From: Enoplolaimus lenunculus | Taxonomy: Eukaryota; Nematoda; Enoplea; Enoplida; Thoracostomopsidae | Reading direction: 5' to 3' | Assembly: GCA_030248215.1 (NCBI GenBank) | Contig: JASANG010000753.1 | Coordinates: 310,001-374,000, forward strand | DNA length: 64,000 nucleotides | Shown: piece after piece, positions 49,401-59,094 of the stretch | Layout of the letters: the number at the start of each line of letters is the position of its first letter | Position numbering within the stretch: position 1 is the stretch's first letter | Position numbers and translations under genes: made by a program | The notes under the pieces: generated by a model | What the model was told of the DNA's origin: nothing | Seen by the model: only the letters and a program-made list of their open reading frames with translations | Databases searched by the model: none

Positions 49401-50916
49401 AACCAGTGAACCAACAAAAGCAGCGGACGCTTCGGTGGAATTATAATATGTCACAAATTGAGGCAAGAGGACTGCGTAAGCGTACGCAATGCCGTCGACG
49501 ACAAAATTAGCCATGAACGATGCGAAGACGATCACCCAACCGTAGCCTCCGTCAGGCGGATGCGGGATGAAATCCATGGGATCTGAAACCGCGGAACCAG
49601 TATTGTCAACATATATGCAGCACAGGGTCCAACCAGAGGTCTGCCTCCGTCTGCGGCCGAAGATCGACCTCACTGTAAATTCTAGTGAGTTTGATTTTAA
49701 CTCAGAATAAAGTTGAATCCGCTGAGAAATCCGAGCTCTGAAATATATAGATCTTCCAGAACTCAGAATTTTGAATTGATTCAACTTTCAGTCTGACTTA
49801 ATTAATCAGTTCATCTAACATTAAATCAGCTCAGAGCGAGTAAATATTTACTGTTAGTAACACAGAAATAACCACAAATAACTAATTCTCTCTCTGAGTT
49901 GATTAGTCAGTTCGATGCAATTTACAGTGTACGCAACTGAACATCACTTATATGAATTTCATACGCTTTTACCATGCCGGATTATTTACTGTTTCTACCA
50001 AAACTATACGCCATGGTCCGTATTCTCAACTCAAATATGCAGTACCGGAGCAGACAGGGCTGGAGCTCCCTCCATAAGTTCAGGGTGGACGGAATGGTAC
50101 AACCGGATGTCTGCCTCCGGCTCCGGCAGAAAATCGGCCTCCGACTCCGGCTCCGGCTCCGGTAGAATTTTTGCCGGAGGTTCCGGCAATTTCGGTAGTA
50201 AAATTTTGCATAATTTTCCTAAATTTATCTGTTCAGCGCGTTGCGATTGACTTTTGTCACCATTTTTATGAAAAAATTGCCGAAATTTGGCTGGCAGAAA
50301 ATTAGCGTGAAACCAAATAACTTAACGACATTTTGCAGATATTGGCTAAAATTAACTATTAATTAACCATCATTTTTACTACTTAATTTCGCCTCACCTC
50401 CGGCTCCGGCTCCGGCAAGTTTCGTTGACCTCCGGCTCCGGCTCGGGTATTTTTCACCTCCGGTTGCACCCTGATGGAGGGCCCAAACTCGCGAGCGAGA
50501 AGTCAGACTCATTTGAAAAAAATTTCGGCATTTTGTTTCAACCGGTTAGGGTGGGAGCCCCTTTATGTGTGGGGTGCTCCAAATAGGGGGTATGGGGAAC
50601 GGCTACTCGCGCCCTGCAAATATGTGTAGCATCTATCACTTGTTGGTTATAGGTCAGTTTTCGATCCAGTGAATGGCGTGTTTCGCAATTCAGCACATTT
50701 TTCGCATTTGTCTTGTCCTTACTTCTGTTCCAATTTGGACGCTCGCAATTACAAGAGTTTGTCAGTTTGATAGCCTATCGCTAAACGGGTAATATACGGA
50801 TGCTATACACATTTGAGAATGTTTCCACTCGAAATAGTTTACTTACCTTCGTCAAACTCAACGTCTTCGTCGACGTCAGCTGATTCTGGATCAGTGGTTT
50901 GCGTATTTGGAGGCAT
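34450..50916 (-). CDS. monocarboxylate-transporter-like protein (SLC16/MCT, MFS), 12 exons
   Basis: Plasma-membrane MFS transporter of the SLC16 family; the substrate cannot be deduced. Exons: 50916-50847, 49582-49379, 48428-48285, 47223-47059, 46773-46464, 45507-45374, 40106-39944, 39077-38831, 37581-37353, 36488-36309, 35080-34955 and 34742-34450. All phases agree; 754 residues. An acidic N-terminus precedes the TM1 signature DGGYGWV (residue 34). TM2 to TM6 follow with NRFGARAVM and the TM5 signature YYFEKKRALATGIAVSG. A polar loop of about 280 residues (228-505) contains YRSDIFFTGSIANLPEY, as in MCT9/MCT14-type members. TM7 to TM12 have TNTLGRLVFGWLAD and FRGITAMIGSPIAG, then an acidic tail. 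The loop is longer than in classical lactate carriers. Orphan-type SLC16 is the safest name. Confidence 0.94.
34757..34915. mobile_element. family F element fragment
   Basis: It starts GCAGGATGCAACCGGAAGC, with CCGGAACCGGAGATCAAC next. It lies only about 15 bases upstream of the last MCT exon acceptor in the transcript sense. Confidence 0.5.
35144..35312 (+). mobile_element. family A MITE-like copy in MCT intron 10
   Basis: It has worn ends GGCTCATGTAAACATTAGG and TACGGCCTTATTCTATATATTG around a TAGGCTTAGGCG-type core. Confidence 0.65.
35950..36302. mobile_element. family H element next to an MCT splice donor
   Basis: The arms are CAAGAGTGGATGATCACTC and GTGATCATCCACTCTTGATAG. The right end lies within about 7 bases of the end of MCT exon 10 (36309), so only the donor GTTAGT separates element from exon. 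Confidence 0.75.
36520..36668. repeat. family E element
   Basis: Family E is about 150-170 bp. It has an AGCTCA-type end and a G- or C-rich opposite end, around GAAAATTTTCAACCTTGCTTG and TATGCCCTTCCTGAAAATT. Confidence 0.5.
37200..37258 (-). pseudogene. decayed partial copy of MCT exon 9 end
   Basis: Read on the minus strand, this repeats the last 45 or so coding bases of exon 9 (ending TTTCAATCATTG against TTTCGATCATTG) and the start of the following intron. The copy has an in-frame stop and lacks a GTAAAC donor. It sits about 100 bases downstream of the real exon end, inside the intron. Confidence 0.7.
37657..37818. repeat. family E element
   Basis: The inverted ends are GGGCCGTAGCCAGCTC and CCCCTTGGCTACGGCCC, the best terminal pair seen for this family. 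Confidence 0.65.
37834..38474 (-). mobile_element. family A copy interrupted by a family G element
   Basis: The left part (37834-38026) and right part (38421-38474, ending GATCTTTACATAAGCCC) form one family A copy. A family G element occupies 38027-38420, so family G inserted after family A here. Confidence 0.75.
38027..38420. mobile_element. family G element nested in family A
   Basis: The ends ACTGTAGTGACCCGAACAAG and TTGTTCGGATCACTACAGT are near-perfect inverted repeats. Confidence 0.85.
38670..38770 (+). repeat. SINE tail fragment
   Basis: It contains CGAAATAGAAAATATTCATG, the tail shared by the SINE-like copies at 51.5, 57.7 and 61.5 kb. Confidence 0.4.
39363..39557 (+). mobile_element. 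family A MITE-like copy
   Basis: A well-kept copy: GGCCCATGTAAAGATCAGG at one end and CTGTTCTTTTCATTGGCC at the other, in MCT intron 7. Confidence 0.8.
40190..40326 (-). mobile_element. family A copy, left end missing
   Basis: The core hexamers and right end CTGATCTATACATGGGCC are present; the left terminus is not recognisable. Confidence 0.6.
40385..40593 (-). mobile_element. family A MITE-like copy flanking the 38-bp array
   Basis: The ends are GGCCAATGTAAACAACAGAG and CCCTGATCTTTACGTGGGC. It stops only about 20 bases before the 38-bp minisatellite. Confidence 0.8.
40615..43959. repeat. 38-bp minisatellite, about 88 copies, in MCT intron 6
   Basis: The unit is GGTATTTGTGGGTCAATTAC followed by CACGAGGCCCATAGCCTT. 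Copies are nearly identical, and one odd unit stands at about 43735-43760. Sub-patterns (CTCGAGG, CCAAAGCC, GAGACCC variants) recur in the same order near 40740-41080, 41430-41640 and 42720-43080, showing segmental copying. Because 38 is not a multiple of three, the array reads through all frames. The short open frames here are not genes. Confidence 0.97.
44281..44990. repeat. family M dispersed repeat, copy with nested family A
   Basis: It shares several ordered blocks with 54539-55195, such as GATACTAAAATTTGAAATTTG, CAGTGTTCAAAATCAGTTAC and AACCCCGCA near its right end. A family A copy lies inside it at 44655-44854. The left end is not clear. Confidence 0.6.
44655..44854 (-). mobile_element. 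family A MITE-like copy
   Basis: The ends are GCCAATGTATAGAACGGGG and CCTGTTCTATACATGGGCC, with regular CCTAAG hexamers between. Both short open frames through it are hexamer artefacts. Confidence 0.8.
45147..45320 (-). mobile_element. family A MITE-like copy
   Basis: The ends are GCCAATGTACCGAACAGAG and CTGATATTTACATGGGCT. It is near the downstream end of MCT exon 6. Confidence 0.75.
45521..45790. mobile_element. family F element fragment
   Basis: It starts GCCGGATGCAACTGGTGG and continues with CGGAAGCGGATGTCAAC. It begins about 15 bases upstream of the MCT exon 6 acceptor in the transcript sense. Confidence 0.5.
47291..47500. mobile_element. family C palindromic element
   Basis: It has complete ends CACTGCAAAAAATGGTGAG and CACCATTTTGTGCAGTG, about 70 bases from the acceptor of MCT exon 4. 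Confidence 0.85.
47757..47900 (-). mobile_element. family B MITE-like element
   Basis: Family B resembles family A in having a TTAGGC-type core but has different ends: GGCCAATGTTACTTTAAGGG with GCGTAACAGTAGATTAAGCG, against CGTCCCTTAAAGTAACATGG with GCC. This copy has lost its outermost left bases. Confidence 0.7.
47975..48173 (+). mobile_element. family B element, inverted relative to neighbour
   Basis: The ends are GGCCCATGTTACTTTAAGGG and AAGTAAAGTAACATTGGCC. With the preceding copy it forms a large inverted pair separated by about 75 bases. Confidence 0.8.
48462..48649. mobile_element. family C element upstream of MCT exon 3
   Basis: Ends CACTGCAAAAAATAGTGAG and CACCATTTTTGCAGTGT are present. 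It stops about 33 bases from the exon 3 acceptor, so it probably overlaps the branch-point region. Confidence 0.85.
48770..48930. repeat. family I palindromic element
   Basis: It is a long palindrome with arms ATATCGTGCGTAATACCAGG and TGGTGTACGCATGATATTG and centre GAAGCTTTTTTGGCTTCAC, in MCT intron 2. Confidence 0.75.
48962..49135. repeat. family E element
   Basis: CATAGCCAGTCAGCTCACTT begins it and CTCTGGCTGGGCAACG ends it, with a C tract near the right end. Confidence 0.5.
49206..49340 (-). mobile_element. family A MITE-like copy
   Basis: It has a short core and the right end CCCCTGATCTTTACTCGGGC. It stops about 40 bases from the MCT exon 2 donor. Confidence 0.65.
49671..49929. mobile_element. 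family D palindromic element
   Basis: It starts CACTGTAAATTCTAGTGAG and ends GCAATTTACAGTG, full length, in MCT intron 1. Confidence 0.8.
50091..50475. mobile_element. family F element, most complete copy
   Basis: It has inverted ends GGTACAACCGGATGTC and CACCTCCGGTTGCACCCTG, with tandem CTCCGG phrases at both sides and the AT-rich body between. The open frames through the CCGG phrases are artefacts. Confidence 0.75.
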
Positions 50917-51486
50917 GGCTGCTAGCAGTTAAATAAATGCTTATCGCGATAGTTACAGTAATTACAATGTTAATAATTACATAGCTAGCGCTTTATTTAG
51001 CTTATCAAATTAGTTTTTTAGCTTGGAATTTTACAAAAATACCGTTTCACAAGTTCACAATTGTTCATTTGTTTAATATATTTGAATATTTTGTTTCGTT
51101 TGGTGTCAAAAAAGTTGCACATTTTGCCTTTATTCGGAACAAAGCGGTATAAGTGATTGCGGTAGTCTTTTTGACTACTTTAAGTGCCTTTTAGAGTCGT
51201 CGGGCGTTGTTCAGGGCAACGTACGGCATCGTCTGGAACCGGCCGTGCAACACCTGAGGGCGCCGCAGTCCAAATTATTAATATAAAAATTTTCGACTCG
51301 CGACACTGGGCGGCGTTCTCAAAATGAGTATAGCGGCATTTTGAGTTTAAGCGAAAAATTTTCAGGTTACTATCTATAACCCCTTCTTACATTGAGTTGT
51401 CTGTAGGCAACTCAGCGTAGTGTATATGCGTTAAATAGAATATATCGCACCGTGTTTAACAACTGCAACACGTATACATAGTACTA

Positions 51487-51650
51487 AATCACCACAAGAC
51501 GTAAGAGCCCCTTCGAGTTCGAGCGTCAAGCTCCTATAGCTGAGTGGTGATAGTAAACGCCTCCCACTCCAGTCACTGGAGTTCGATTCCTAGCATAAAA
51601 GTAGGTCTCAGGGGAAATAGAAAATATTCATGTGAGAAAGGGTTAATTTC
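51487..51650 (+). repeat. tRNA-derived SINE-like element
   Basis: The head has a box A-like TATAGCTGAGTGGTGATAG and a box B-like GGAGTTCGATTCC, followed by a tail with GGAAATAGAAAATATTCATG. The T-stem does not pair well, so it is not a functional tRNA gene. Related copies are near 57.7 and 61.5 kb. Confidence 0.6.
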
Positions 51651-51663
51651 AATATATATTTTC

Positions 51664-51857
51664 GGTCCGTGTAGAGATCATACGGAACGTTATTCCGTAT
51701 TACTAGAATAGAGTAAGCTTAAGCTTTACACTATATTTTTGCTCAGGTTTGAGCTTTAGGCTTAGGTACAGGCTCATTCTTTCGCTTAGGTATAGACGTA
51801 GGTTTAGGCTTAGGCTTGGAATATACTACTGTTCCGCCCCTGTTCTATACATTGGCC
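51664..51857 (+). mobile_element. family A MITE-like copy
   Basis: The ends are GGTCCGTGTAGAGATCATAC and CCTGTTCTATACATTGGCC. It lies directly after the SINE-like element. Confidence 0.75.
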
Positions 51858-52894
51858 ATGTGTTTCAACCTAAGCGCGTATTGTGTCATGCCAATCTGAG
51901 TGTAAATTATTTACATTTCCTGATCCAAAATATCCCTTAGCGACCAGTGGCGTCCCGAGAAATTAACATTGGGAGGCCGCGTCCTGCCTGGCCCGATTTG
52001 GGCCTAAAAGCGAACTTAGAATCCTTTACCAGTACAGATCTCAATTATTATGTGGGATTTATGAGGTTGGTCCGCTGCCCTAGTAGGCTCCTAAACCAAT
52101 TTCAGAGGTCTATTTAAGGTCCTTAAAATTGTGCAGATTGGGTGTGTCGACGAGGTCAAACTGTTTGCCACGTGTCACGGCTTGAAAAAAATATCGCGAG
52201 CGAAGCGATTGAAAAGCTAGACACTATTGCTTTTTACTCCAGTACACAACCTGAGTTTAACGTCTTTGTGGAAGAATTTTTGTAAAATATAAAATATTTC
52301 TAGGCACTAAGAGTTGAAACAGAGTGATCGAAGGCACGAAGCCAGAATTTAGGCTGAGCTTTGAGTAATTCGCGAGCGTAGCGAGCGAGAAGCTATACAT
52401 TGCTTCAGTATTAAATCTCTGAAAGAGCTTACGTAATTGTGAAGGTTTGCACAATTTTTATTACTATCTTTAGTTTTGAGCTGGGCATGTTGGAGATTTT
52501 GATTTGAAATTTTTGTATATGATGTAAATTATGACGCAGGTACTGAGATTCCGATTGGGTGGGCCGCGACCCCCCGGATCCCTGTCTCGGTTCGCCTTTG
52601 CTAGCGACTACCGGTAACTCATCATTATACCACACCGGGTAAGTAAAATGAAAACCGTTTTCAATTCTCGGCAGTAAACACCTATGCATTTCCTATATTC
52701 TAGCACCTAGTCCTGGTGTCATAAGGAGGGCAGCATAGAGCGTGTGTCAGCCCTGTCGGACTTGGTTTTGACCCTGCCGGCGATGTTAGAAAATTTTCCT
52801 ATTTTTTATAGTAGTCTAATTTTTTCTACGATGTGGGACCCTGCTAAATTTGGTGAGCCGAATACAGGGTAGTAGAATGTTGGTTTCGCCACGT

Positions 52895-53014
52895 TACTCT
52901 AGACCTCAGCCCTCCCTGAAAACATTTTTTCTCCCCCTAACCTTGCTTGTAAGTCATCGAAAACTATTGTATGCCCTCCTGAAAAATGTTCAGCTCCCTA
53001 GCATGGTGAGCTGC
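52895..53014. repeat. family E element
   Basis: CCTCCCTGAAAACATTTTTTC, then TATGCCCTCCTGAAAAATG, and an end AGCATGGTGAGCTG joining straight into the next family C element. Confidence 0.5.
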
Positions 53015-53222
53015 ACAGCAAAAGATGGTGAGTTAAATTGACTCTCTCGGAAATAGGCTTTTCCTGACTACACAAACTGAATCAAATTCGACTCCACCAG
53101 AGTCAAATTCGATTCACTATATCGCGCGTTTGACTCTGGCGGAGTCGAATTTGACTCAGTTTGTGTAGTCTGTAAAAACCTATTTTCGAGAGAGTCAATT
53201 TGACTCACCATTTTTTACAGTA
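53014..53222. mobile_element. family C palindromic element
   Basis: It starts CACAGCAAAAGATGGTGAG and ends CACCATTTTTTACAGT. The arms are nearly perfect inverted repeats. Confidence 0.8.
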
Positions 53223-53488
53223 TGGCTTCGGGGCCTGATCAGTAATGGTTGGTTTTATATTTAAGCCTTAAAGAAATAGATATTTTTCTAAATAAAACTT
53301 AGAAAGATATTTATAAATCTAAGTTTACCTAACCTCAAGCTGTTTAATGAACAAAGGGTATATTCGTTTTATGTAAATGCAAAATAGTTCGAAAATTGCT
53401 TCAATATTAAAAATTCTCAAAGTTTGAGTGTTGAGTTCAGTAGCACATATTAATAAATTCAAGATTATTTTAAAACGTTTCGAATTTT

Positions 53489-53664
53489 GGCCAATTCATT
53501 GAACACGGCTGTAACAATAGAATAAAGCATAACTCTAAGACTAAACGTAAGAATGCGGTTATACCTAAACCTAAGTGTAAGCAGAAAAAAGAAATCTAAA
53601 GCTTAAGCTGTACCGTAATGCAGTCTGGCAGGAAAACGGTCCGCCCTTGATCTTTACATGGGCC
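53489..53664 (-). mobile_element. family A MITE-like copy
   Basis: The left end is GGCCAATTCATTGAACACGG and the right end CCTTGATCTTTACATGGGCC. Confidence 0.7.
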
Positions 53665-53667
53665 CTA

Positions 53668-53842
53668 CTTGACTTTTTCTGAAATAGGCTTTACGGACTA
53701 CACAAACTCGGTCAAAATTAGAGTCCGCCATAGTCAAATTCGGCTCACTTGACTCTGGCAGAGTCGAATCTGGACACAGTTAGTGTATTCCGGAAAAGCC
53801 TATTTCGGAGAGAGTCAATTTGACTCACCATTTTTCGCAGTA
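53668..53842. mobile_element. family C element, left end lost
   Basis: It begins inside the left arm (CTTGACTTTTTCTGAAATAGG) and keeps the right end CACCATTTTTCGCAG. It abuts a family A copy on its left. Confidence 0.65.
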
Positions 53843-54030
53843 AATGTATTTCGGGCAGCGTTACAGCTACAGAGACATCATATAAATACAAATTAGAACA
53901 CATTCTTTCGAAACTAAATGTAAACGATGTAGCAAAGAATTAAAAAGCGAACCGAAGTGTAAACAAAACGTATTGCACAGTTTTCAGGACTATAAAGTTT
54001 GGCGACGAATGTTTTTGAGTTACAAATTTG

Positions 54031-54180
54031 GACCCATGTATAGAACAGGGCCGGAACAGTAGTATAAACATATACCTAAGTCTAAGCCTAAGCCTAAGCA
54101 AAAAAAATTAGTCTACACCTTAAACTGACTCTATTATAACCCCTCCGGAAAACGATCTGGCCCCGTTCTATACATGGGCC
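54031..54180 (-). mobile_element. family A MITE-like copy, short
   Basis: The ends are GACCCATGTATAGAACAGGG and CCCGTTCTATACATGGGCC with three regular CCTAAG hexamers. Confidence 0.8.
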
Positions 54181-54538
54181 CAAATTTGCAACCCCGTTGA
54201 CCGGTTAAATTTATATTAAACACCGTAGGAAATTTATTCGCTATACTTTGTTGTCACAGCTTCACAAGGTTTTTTTTCATGTTAATAAAGCGAAAATCTA
54301 TAGACAATGTTTTGTTGTTACAGGCGTTAAGCTTAGGTTTAATCTTAGGTTTTGTAATCGGATTTTAGGCAATCGTCTTTAGATGTTGTAATCTTTTAGA
54401 AAGCAACATAAACGATGATTAAGCTTAGGCTTACAAGCCATTTGACACAAGCCTAAATTCAAATATTAAAATGTCATCTGTTTAAATTTTTGTATACGTT
54501 TCTGTTGCGAAACGACCGTTTTGTTATATATGCAGTTT

Positions 54539-55195
54539 ATGCGGGGTTCACGTTATAACTGAGGCAGCCTGGAATACGTTTTGTTCCTATTACAATAGCG
54601 GGTAGCATTTTGTCTGCACGTAAATCCGCTGTCAAATTGAGAAAATTTGATTTGTCTGCTACCTTAATGTGACATCCACTATTTGTACTGCAATATCATA
54701 TGATATTCGAAATATTGTACGTCAGTATCATATGACAACATGGTTGAAAATGTCTGCAACGTTGTGGTAAACTAGCCTGAATGTCCTGTAGAATATCATA
54801 TGATACTAAAATTTAAAGTTTGAATTATTTGTACTTAGGAATATATTTAAGCAGAACTTTAACCAGAAACCGGAAAATAGAAGCTAATTCAGTGTTCGAA
54901 ATCACTTACAGCTAAATTACCTACCTTTTTGAGCATCCTGCATTATATCACGTGATTTTCCGTAGATTACGGAATTTCAGATGATATTCCCATAAATGTC
55001 CCGCGGTATCATGCGACATATGACTGTTTGTATACGATAATTTCTGAAGATGCGGAATTTGTAAGCCAATGTCATGTGACATTCACATTTGTCTACAAAC
55101 TGCTATTCACATCGCAAAATTTTATATTGACGTTGAATCATCATGGAACAAAATATGTTTTGGGATGCCCCAATGATATCGTGAACCCCGCATTT
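54539..55195. mobile_element. family M element with short inverted ends
   Basis: It has the left end ATGCGGGGTTCACGTTAT and the right end ATATCGTGAACCCCGCAT, about 655 bp. The interior has many ATCATATGATA palindromes. No coding frame is recognised. Confidence 0.65.
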
Positions 55196-55307
55196 ACAAT
55201 AATTTTATCAACGGGGCTACATAGCTCTTAAAACATCATTTTGGTCACATTCTCCCACAACTGCATTGAGTGCCTGCTGTCAGTTGATAATAGGTCGTGT
55301 AACTTTT

Positions 55308-55490
55308 GGCCAATGTATAGAACCATGCCATAACAGTGATACACCGAATATGACCGATGCTACTGATCGTTTGTTTTTAGTAAACAATTTGGGCCCAAAA
55401 TATGGATAAGGAAGCGTTAGACCGCCTCTGTTTGGCTGGATTGGCTTTGACTTAGGCTTATGAATATGCTTATGCTACTGTTACAACACT
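55308..55490. mobile_element. degenerate family A copy
   Basis: The left end GGCCAATGTATAGAACCATG and a right-side TTAGGCTTATGAATATGC with CTACTGTTACAACAC survive; the middle is unrelated. Confidence 0.45.
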
Positions 55491-55906
55491 CGTCATGGGT
55501 CACAATTAATGACAAACCAGGGTTTATGTTAGGACAGTTTGCACATTTCAAAGCTACTATGACTGATGATAGGTGCTACACACATTTGAGAATACAATCC
55601 AAACTTTTCAAGCTGCAAACAGTATACCAACTGAACAAAAAATAGTCACGGTATTACTAACCATTGAGAGTGCTTAGCTTACACTCAACAGCCTACAACT
55701 ACTAAACATGGTTTAAGCAAGAATAAACATACATAGCGCTTTTGTAACCCATGTTAATTATAGGATCTGCCCGCTGGGTGACTGAGTGACTCAGACACTA
55801 GGAGGCTGTAATCTCAGTATTACGATTAAGCTTAGTGGGTTGAGCCATTTTTACTAAAACGGTCCTGTGAATCGTTGTTATTGCGAGGTTTAGGCTTAAA
55901 TTTAGG

Positions 55907-56092
55907 GGCCAATGTTACTTTTAGGGCCGTAACAATAGATTAAGCGTAGTCCTAAGCCTAAGCCTAAGCGTTGCAAAAGTGTGTTCCTAAGCCTAAGCCT
56001 AAGCCTAAGCAAAAAATGTAGTCTAGAATGTAAAGTCTACTTTTTTACAGACCCAATAGAAATCGAGACGGTCCTAAAGCGTAACTTGGGCC
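55907..56092 (-). mobile_element. family B element beside a TTAGGC minisatellite
   Basis: It has complete ends GGGCCAATGTTACTTTTAGG and AAAGCGTAACTTGGGCC. The 30-bp minisatellite starts at its edge. Confidence 0.8.
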
Positions 56093-56093
56093 G

Positions 56094-56545
56094 GTTACGA
56101 ATATGGTCAGGTTTAGGCTTAGGTTTCGGAATATGGTCAGGTTTAGGCTTAGGTTTAGGAATATGCTCAGGTTTAGGCTTAGGTTTCGGAATATGGTCAG
56201 GTTTAGGCTTAGGTTTAGGAATATGCTCAGGTTTAGGCTTAGGTTTAGAAATATGATCAGGTTTAGGCTTAGGTTTAGAAATGTGCTAAGGTTTAGGCTA
56301 AGGTTTAGGAATATGCTCAGGTTTAGGCTTAGGTTTAGAAATATGCTCAGGTTTAGGCTTAGGTTCAGGAATATGGTCAGGTTTAGGCTTAGGTTTAGGA
56401 ATATGCTCAGGTTTGGGCTTAGGTTTAGAAATATGCTCAGGTTTAGGCTTAGGTTTCGGAAAATGCTCAGGTTTAAGCTTAGGTTTATAAATATGCTCTC
56501 AGGTGTAGTCTTAGGTTTAAGAATATGCTCAGGTTGTTGCACTAG
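56094..56545. repeat. 30-bp TTAGGC-rich minisatellite, about 15 copies
   Basis: The unit is GAATATGCTCAGGTTTAGGC plus TTAGGTTTAG, with small variants. Both strands stay open for 150-170 codons because 30 is a multiple of three. The implied proteins (RFRLRFRNM or LSLNLSIFLN repeats) are artefacts. The unit resembles the hexamer core of families A and B. Confidence 0.95.
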
Positions 56546-56833
56546 TAACATTAGCTGTGACGTTTATTAATAAAATGCTTAACTTGTGTTGTAACAGACT
56601 CTTTTACTACAGACGGTGCTTTTTAAGAACAACAAGCTAAAATCAAACAAATTAAACTTTAATGTTATGGGTTTTTTGTCAAATTGTAGTTATACAAAGA
56701 TTAAGTTTTGCTTTGCTGCCGCTCTATTTTATTGCACTTAGAACCAAGATAACGAATACCTTTTGTCTGATTGCAGGCGATTTCTAACGGTTAATCAGCT
56801 GTAAAATGTTTTGCAATAGCTTTGTGTTTAATC

Positions 56834-57050
56834 GGCCCATGTAAAGATCAGGGGCGGAACGATTTTTCTGTTGGACTGCAATAGAGTAAGCTTAAGCTTT
56901 AGACTAATTTTTTTGCTTGGCTTAGGCTTAGGCTTAGGCGTATGCTTAAGAATATGCTCATTCTTACTCTTAGGTTTAGATTTAGGCTTAGGCTTAGGCT
57001 TACGAATATTTGCTTGTAATACCGTTCAGCCCCTGTTGTTTACATTGGCC
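56834..57050 (+). mobile_element. family A MITE-like copy, near consensus
   Basis: The ends are GGCCCATGTAAAGATCAGGG and CCTGTTGTTTACATTGGCC, with the intact GGACTGCAATAGAGTAAGC block. It is a good reference copy for the family. Confidence 0.85.
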
Positions 57051-57636
57051 GTTTAATCTAGGGGGCCATGGGTATAAAACTGCTCCCGACAAACGCGTTC
57101 ATCTGAAGCCTAAGCGTGGATCTACGCTTTAGACCAAAACCTAAACGTAGGCCTGAGAGGGTAAAGACTAATGTTTAAATCTAATCATAAGCTTGCGTCT
57201 AAAGCTTAAGCGTATGGCTAAGCGAATGTAGAGCACGCCTAAACATTGCCGATAAATCACTAAAACATAGACCCAGTATTAAGGTTATAAATCTTCTATC
57301 ACCGAGTCTATTTAAGGATATATATTTATATTTAATTATTTTTTATATATACATTCATATATAATACATAATATATAATATATATAATTTATGCGTATAT
57401 CTATATATTAAAGCTAGAATGCTCCACATACGTATTTTGGGCAACTTTCCAGCATTACTTTATATACAATGAATTCTTAAATTTTCTGTGAATAGAATAT
57501 CTGCGTGAAGATATTTGTGCACTCGCTAACGTTTGCGCATTACGCAAAAACGGCTGCCTAGTAATATATATGTCGCATGTCAGTACTGTCTAGGCAAAGT
57601 GTTAAACAACATTTACAGAGAATAATAAAAAAATTT

Positions 57637-57800
57637 CTATTAAAACAATTTCTCTCATGAATATTTTCAATTTTATTTGAAACATATTTTTAGTCTCAAG
57701 TTCGGGTCTATCAGACACAACGCGTTTACCATCACCACTCCGCTCCCACCATACTGACGGTCGAGTTGAGCTGAGCATAGTTAGGTGGTGCAGAAGTAAA
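57637..57800 (-). repeat. tRNA-derived SINE-like element
   Basis: Read on the minus strand it has GCGGAGTGGTGATGGTAAAC, a worn box B (AGACCCGAACTTGAG) and the tail AAAATTGAAAATATTCATG. Confidence 0.55.
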
Positions 57801-58139
57801 CCTTTCATCAATTATACTGCAATAAAGTTAATTTATAATTTTATAAATGAAGTCTTTATTTGGAAAACATTTGATATTTTATGAAATTAGAAGATAGGCA
57901 TTGTAATCTTTGTCAAATATTAAGGCTTGCGCTATACTTTACTGTGCCGGATGCTGTCACGAGCCGCTGAGGGTTGCTAACAAATATACACACAAAATCT
58001 ATTCGGTGACGTGAACGCAATTTTTAATAATTTTGCCGTGTGCTGTAGAGCGACGGCGTCTGGCAGCACGCGTCGAGTATAGCGTATCCCTTACATTCAA
58101 ATTTTGCCCCGGATTTTGAAACGGAAAATCGAATTTAAT

Positions 58140-58255
58140 GGTCCATATATAGAATAGGGCCGGATCGTTTTCCAGTGGAGCTGTATTAGAGTCAGTTTAA
58201 GCTGTAAATTAACTGTTTTGCTTTGGTTTAGGCTTAGGCTTACGAATATGCTTTT
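58140..58255 (+). mobile_element. family A copy, right end missing
   Basis: GGTCCATATATAGAATAGGG, then the block with AGTTTAAGC and a short hexamer run; truncated after TTACGAATATGC. Confidence 0.55.
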
Positions 58256-58682
58256 AGTTTAGCTGGGTATGAACTAGACCATAGTATTACGTACCATGTT
58301 GTTGTTCAGCGTGATAATAGGCAACCTAACGGAAGCATTTGTGTATCGTATGTTACATAAAGAATTAATTTTCAAAATCGAACCATTTTTGGCAAATGCA
58401 GGTATATAAAATACTGAATTAGATAATATCAGTATCACACGCTTCTATGCTGCATGGCTTGCTAAATTCAGATTTTAGGATTAATAACTATTAGCTATGT
58501 ATTTTAGTTGTTTTTTTGAACCATTATCTTAATACAAAACGATTTGAAGATGTTAAAACAAAATAAGATATAAAAAGTGTAATACAAGAATAGACACAAT
58601 TTTGAATCACAATGATTGACAGCTGGGCAAAACGCCAAAATGACGGCCGCAGCCTTCGAAAGGCCGAGGCGGATAGGATGAC

Positions 58683-58716
58683 GTTGTTGTTGTTGTTGTT
58701 GTTGTTGCTATTGTTG
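58683..58716. repeat. TTG microsatellite
   Basis: About ten near-perfect GTT units, ending GTTGCTATTGTTG. Confidence 0.9.
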
Positions 58717-58927
58717 ATAGAATATGCTGAATTACAATAGGGACTTTGACAAAAACACATTAACGTTTCAACGCCCATCACTGATGCTTCAGTGCATTCG
58801 GCTTTGAGTAATTTCGCATGCTGAACGTTGTCGACACAACCACGTAGTTTTTGACGGCCAACTAAAATTGAAATTGAAAAATGTTTTAAATTTTAAATGC
58901 TGTTCGGAAAATTTACTTTCAACCCTT

Positions 58928-59094
58928 GGCCCATGTAAAAGATCAGGGGTGGAACGTTTTTCTGTGGGATTGCAATAGAGCAAGCTTGACCTTTAGACTA
59001 ATTTTTTGCTTGGCTTAGGCTTAGGCTTAGGCTTAGGTTTAGGAAAATGCTCATTTTTACGCTCAGGTTTAGGCTTAGACTTAGAAATATGCTT
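58928..59094 (+). mobile_element. family A copy joined to a family C end
   Basis: The left end GGCCCATGTAAAAGATCAGG and the core are present. The right end is cut off by a family C terminal piece (59098-59139) and the duplicated segment described next. Confidence 0.65.

Noticed and set aside
51487-51560. A functional tRNA gene
   Set aside because: Box A- and box B-like sequences exist but the T-stem and acceptor stem do not pair, and related copies with a shared tail are present, so a SINE-like origin is better.
56045-56570. Open frames of 155 and 168 codons on opposite strands
   Set aside because: Both are products of the 30-bp minisatellite, whose unit length is a multiple of three.
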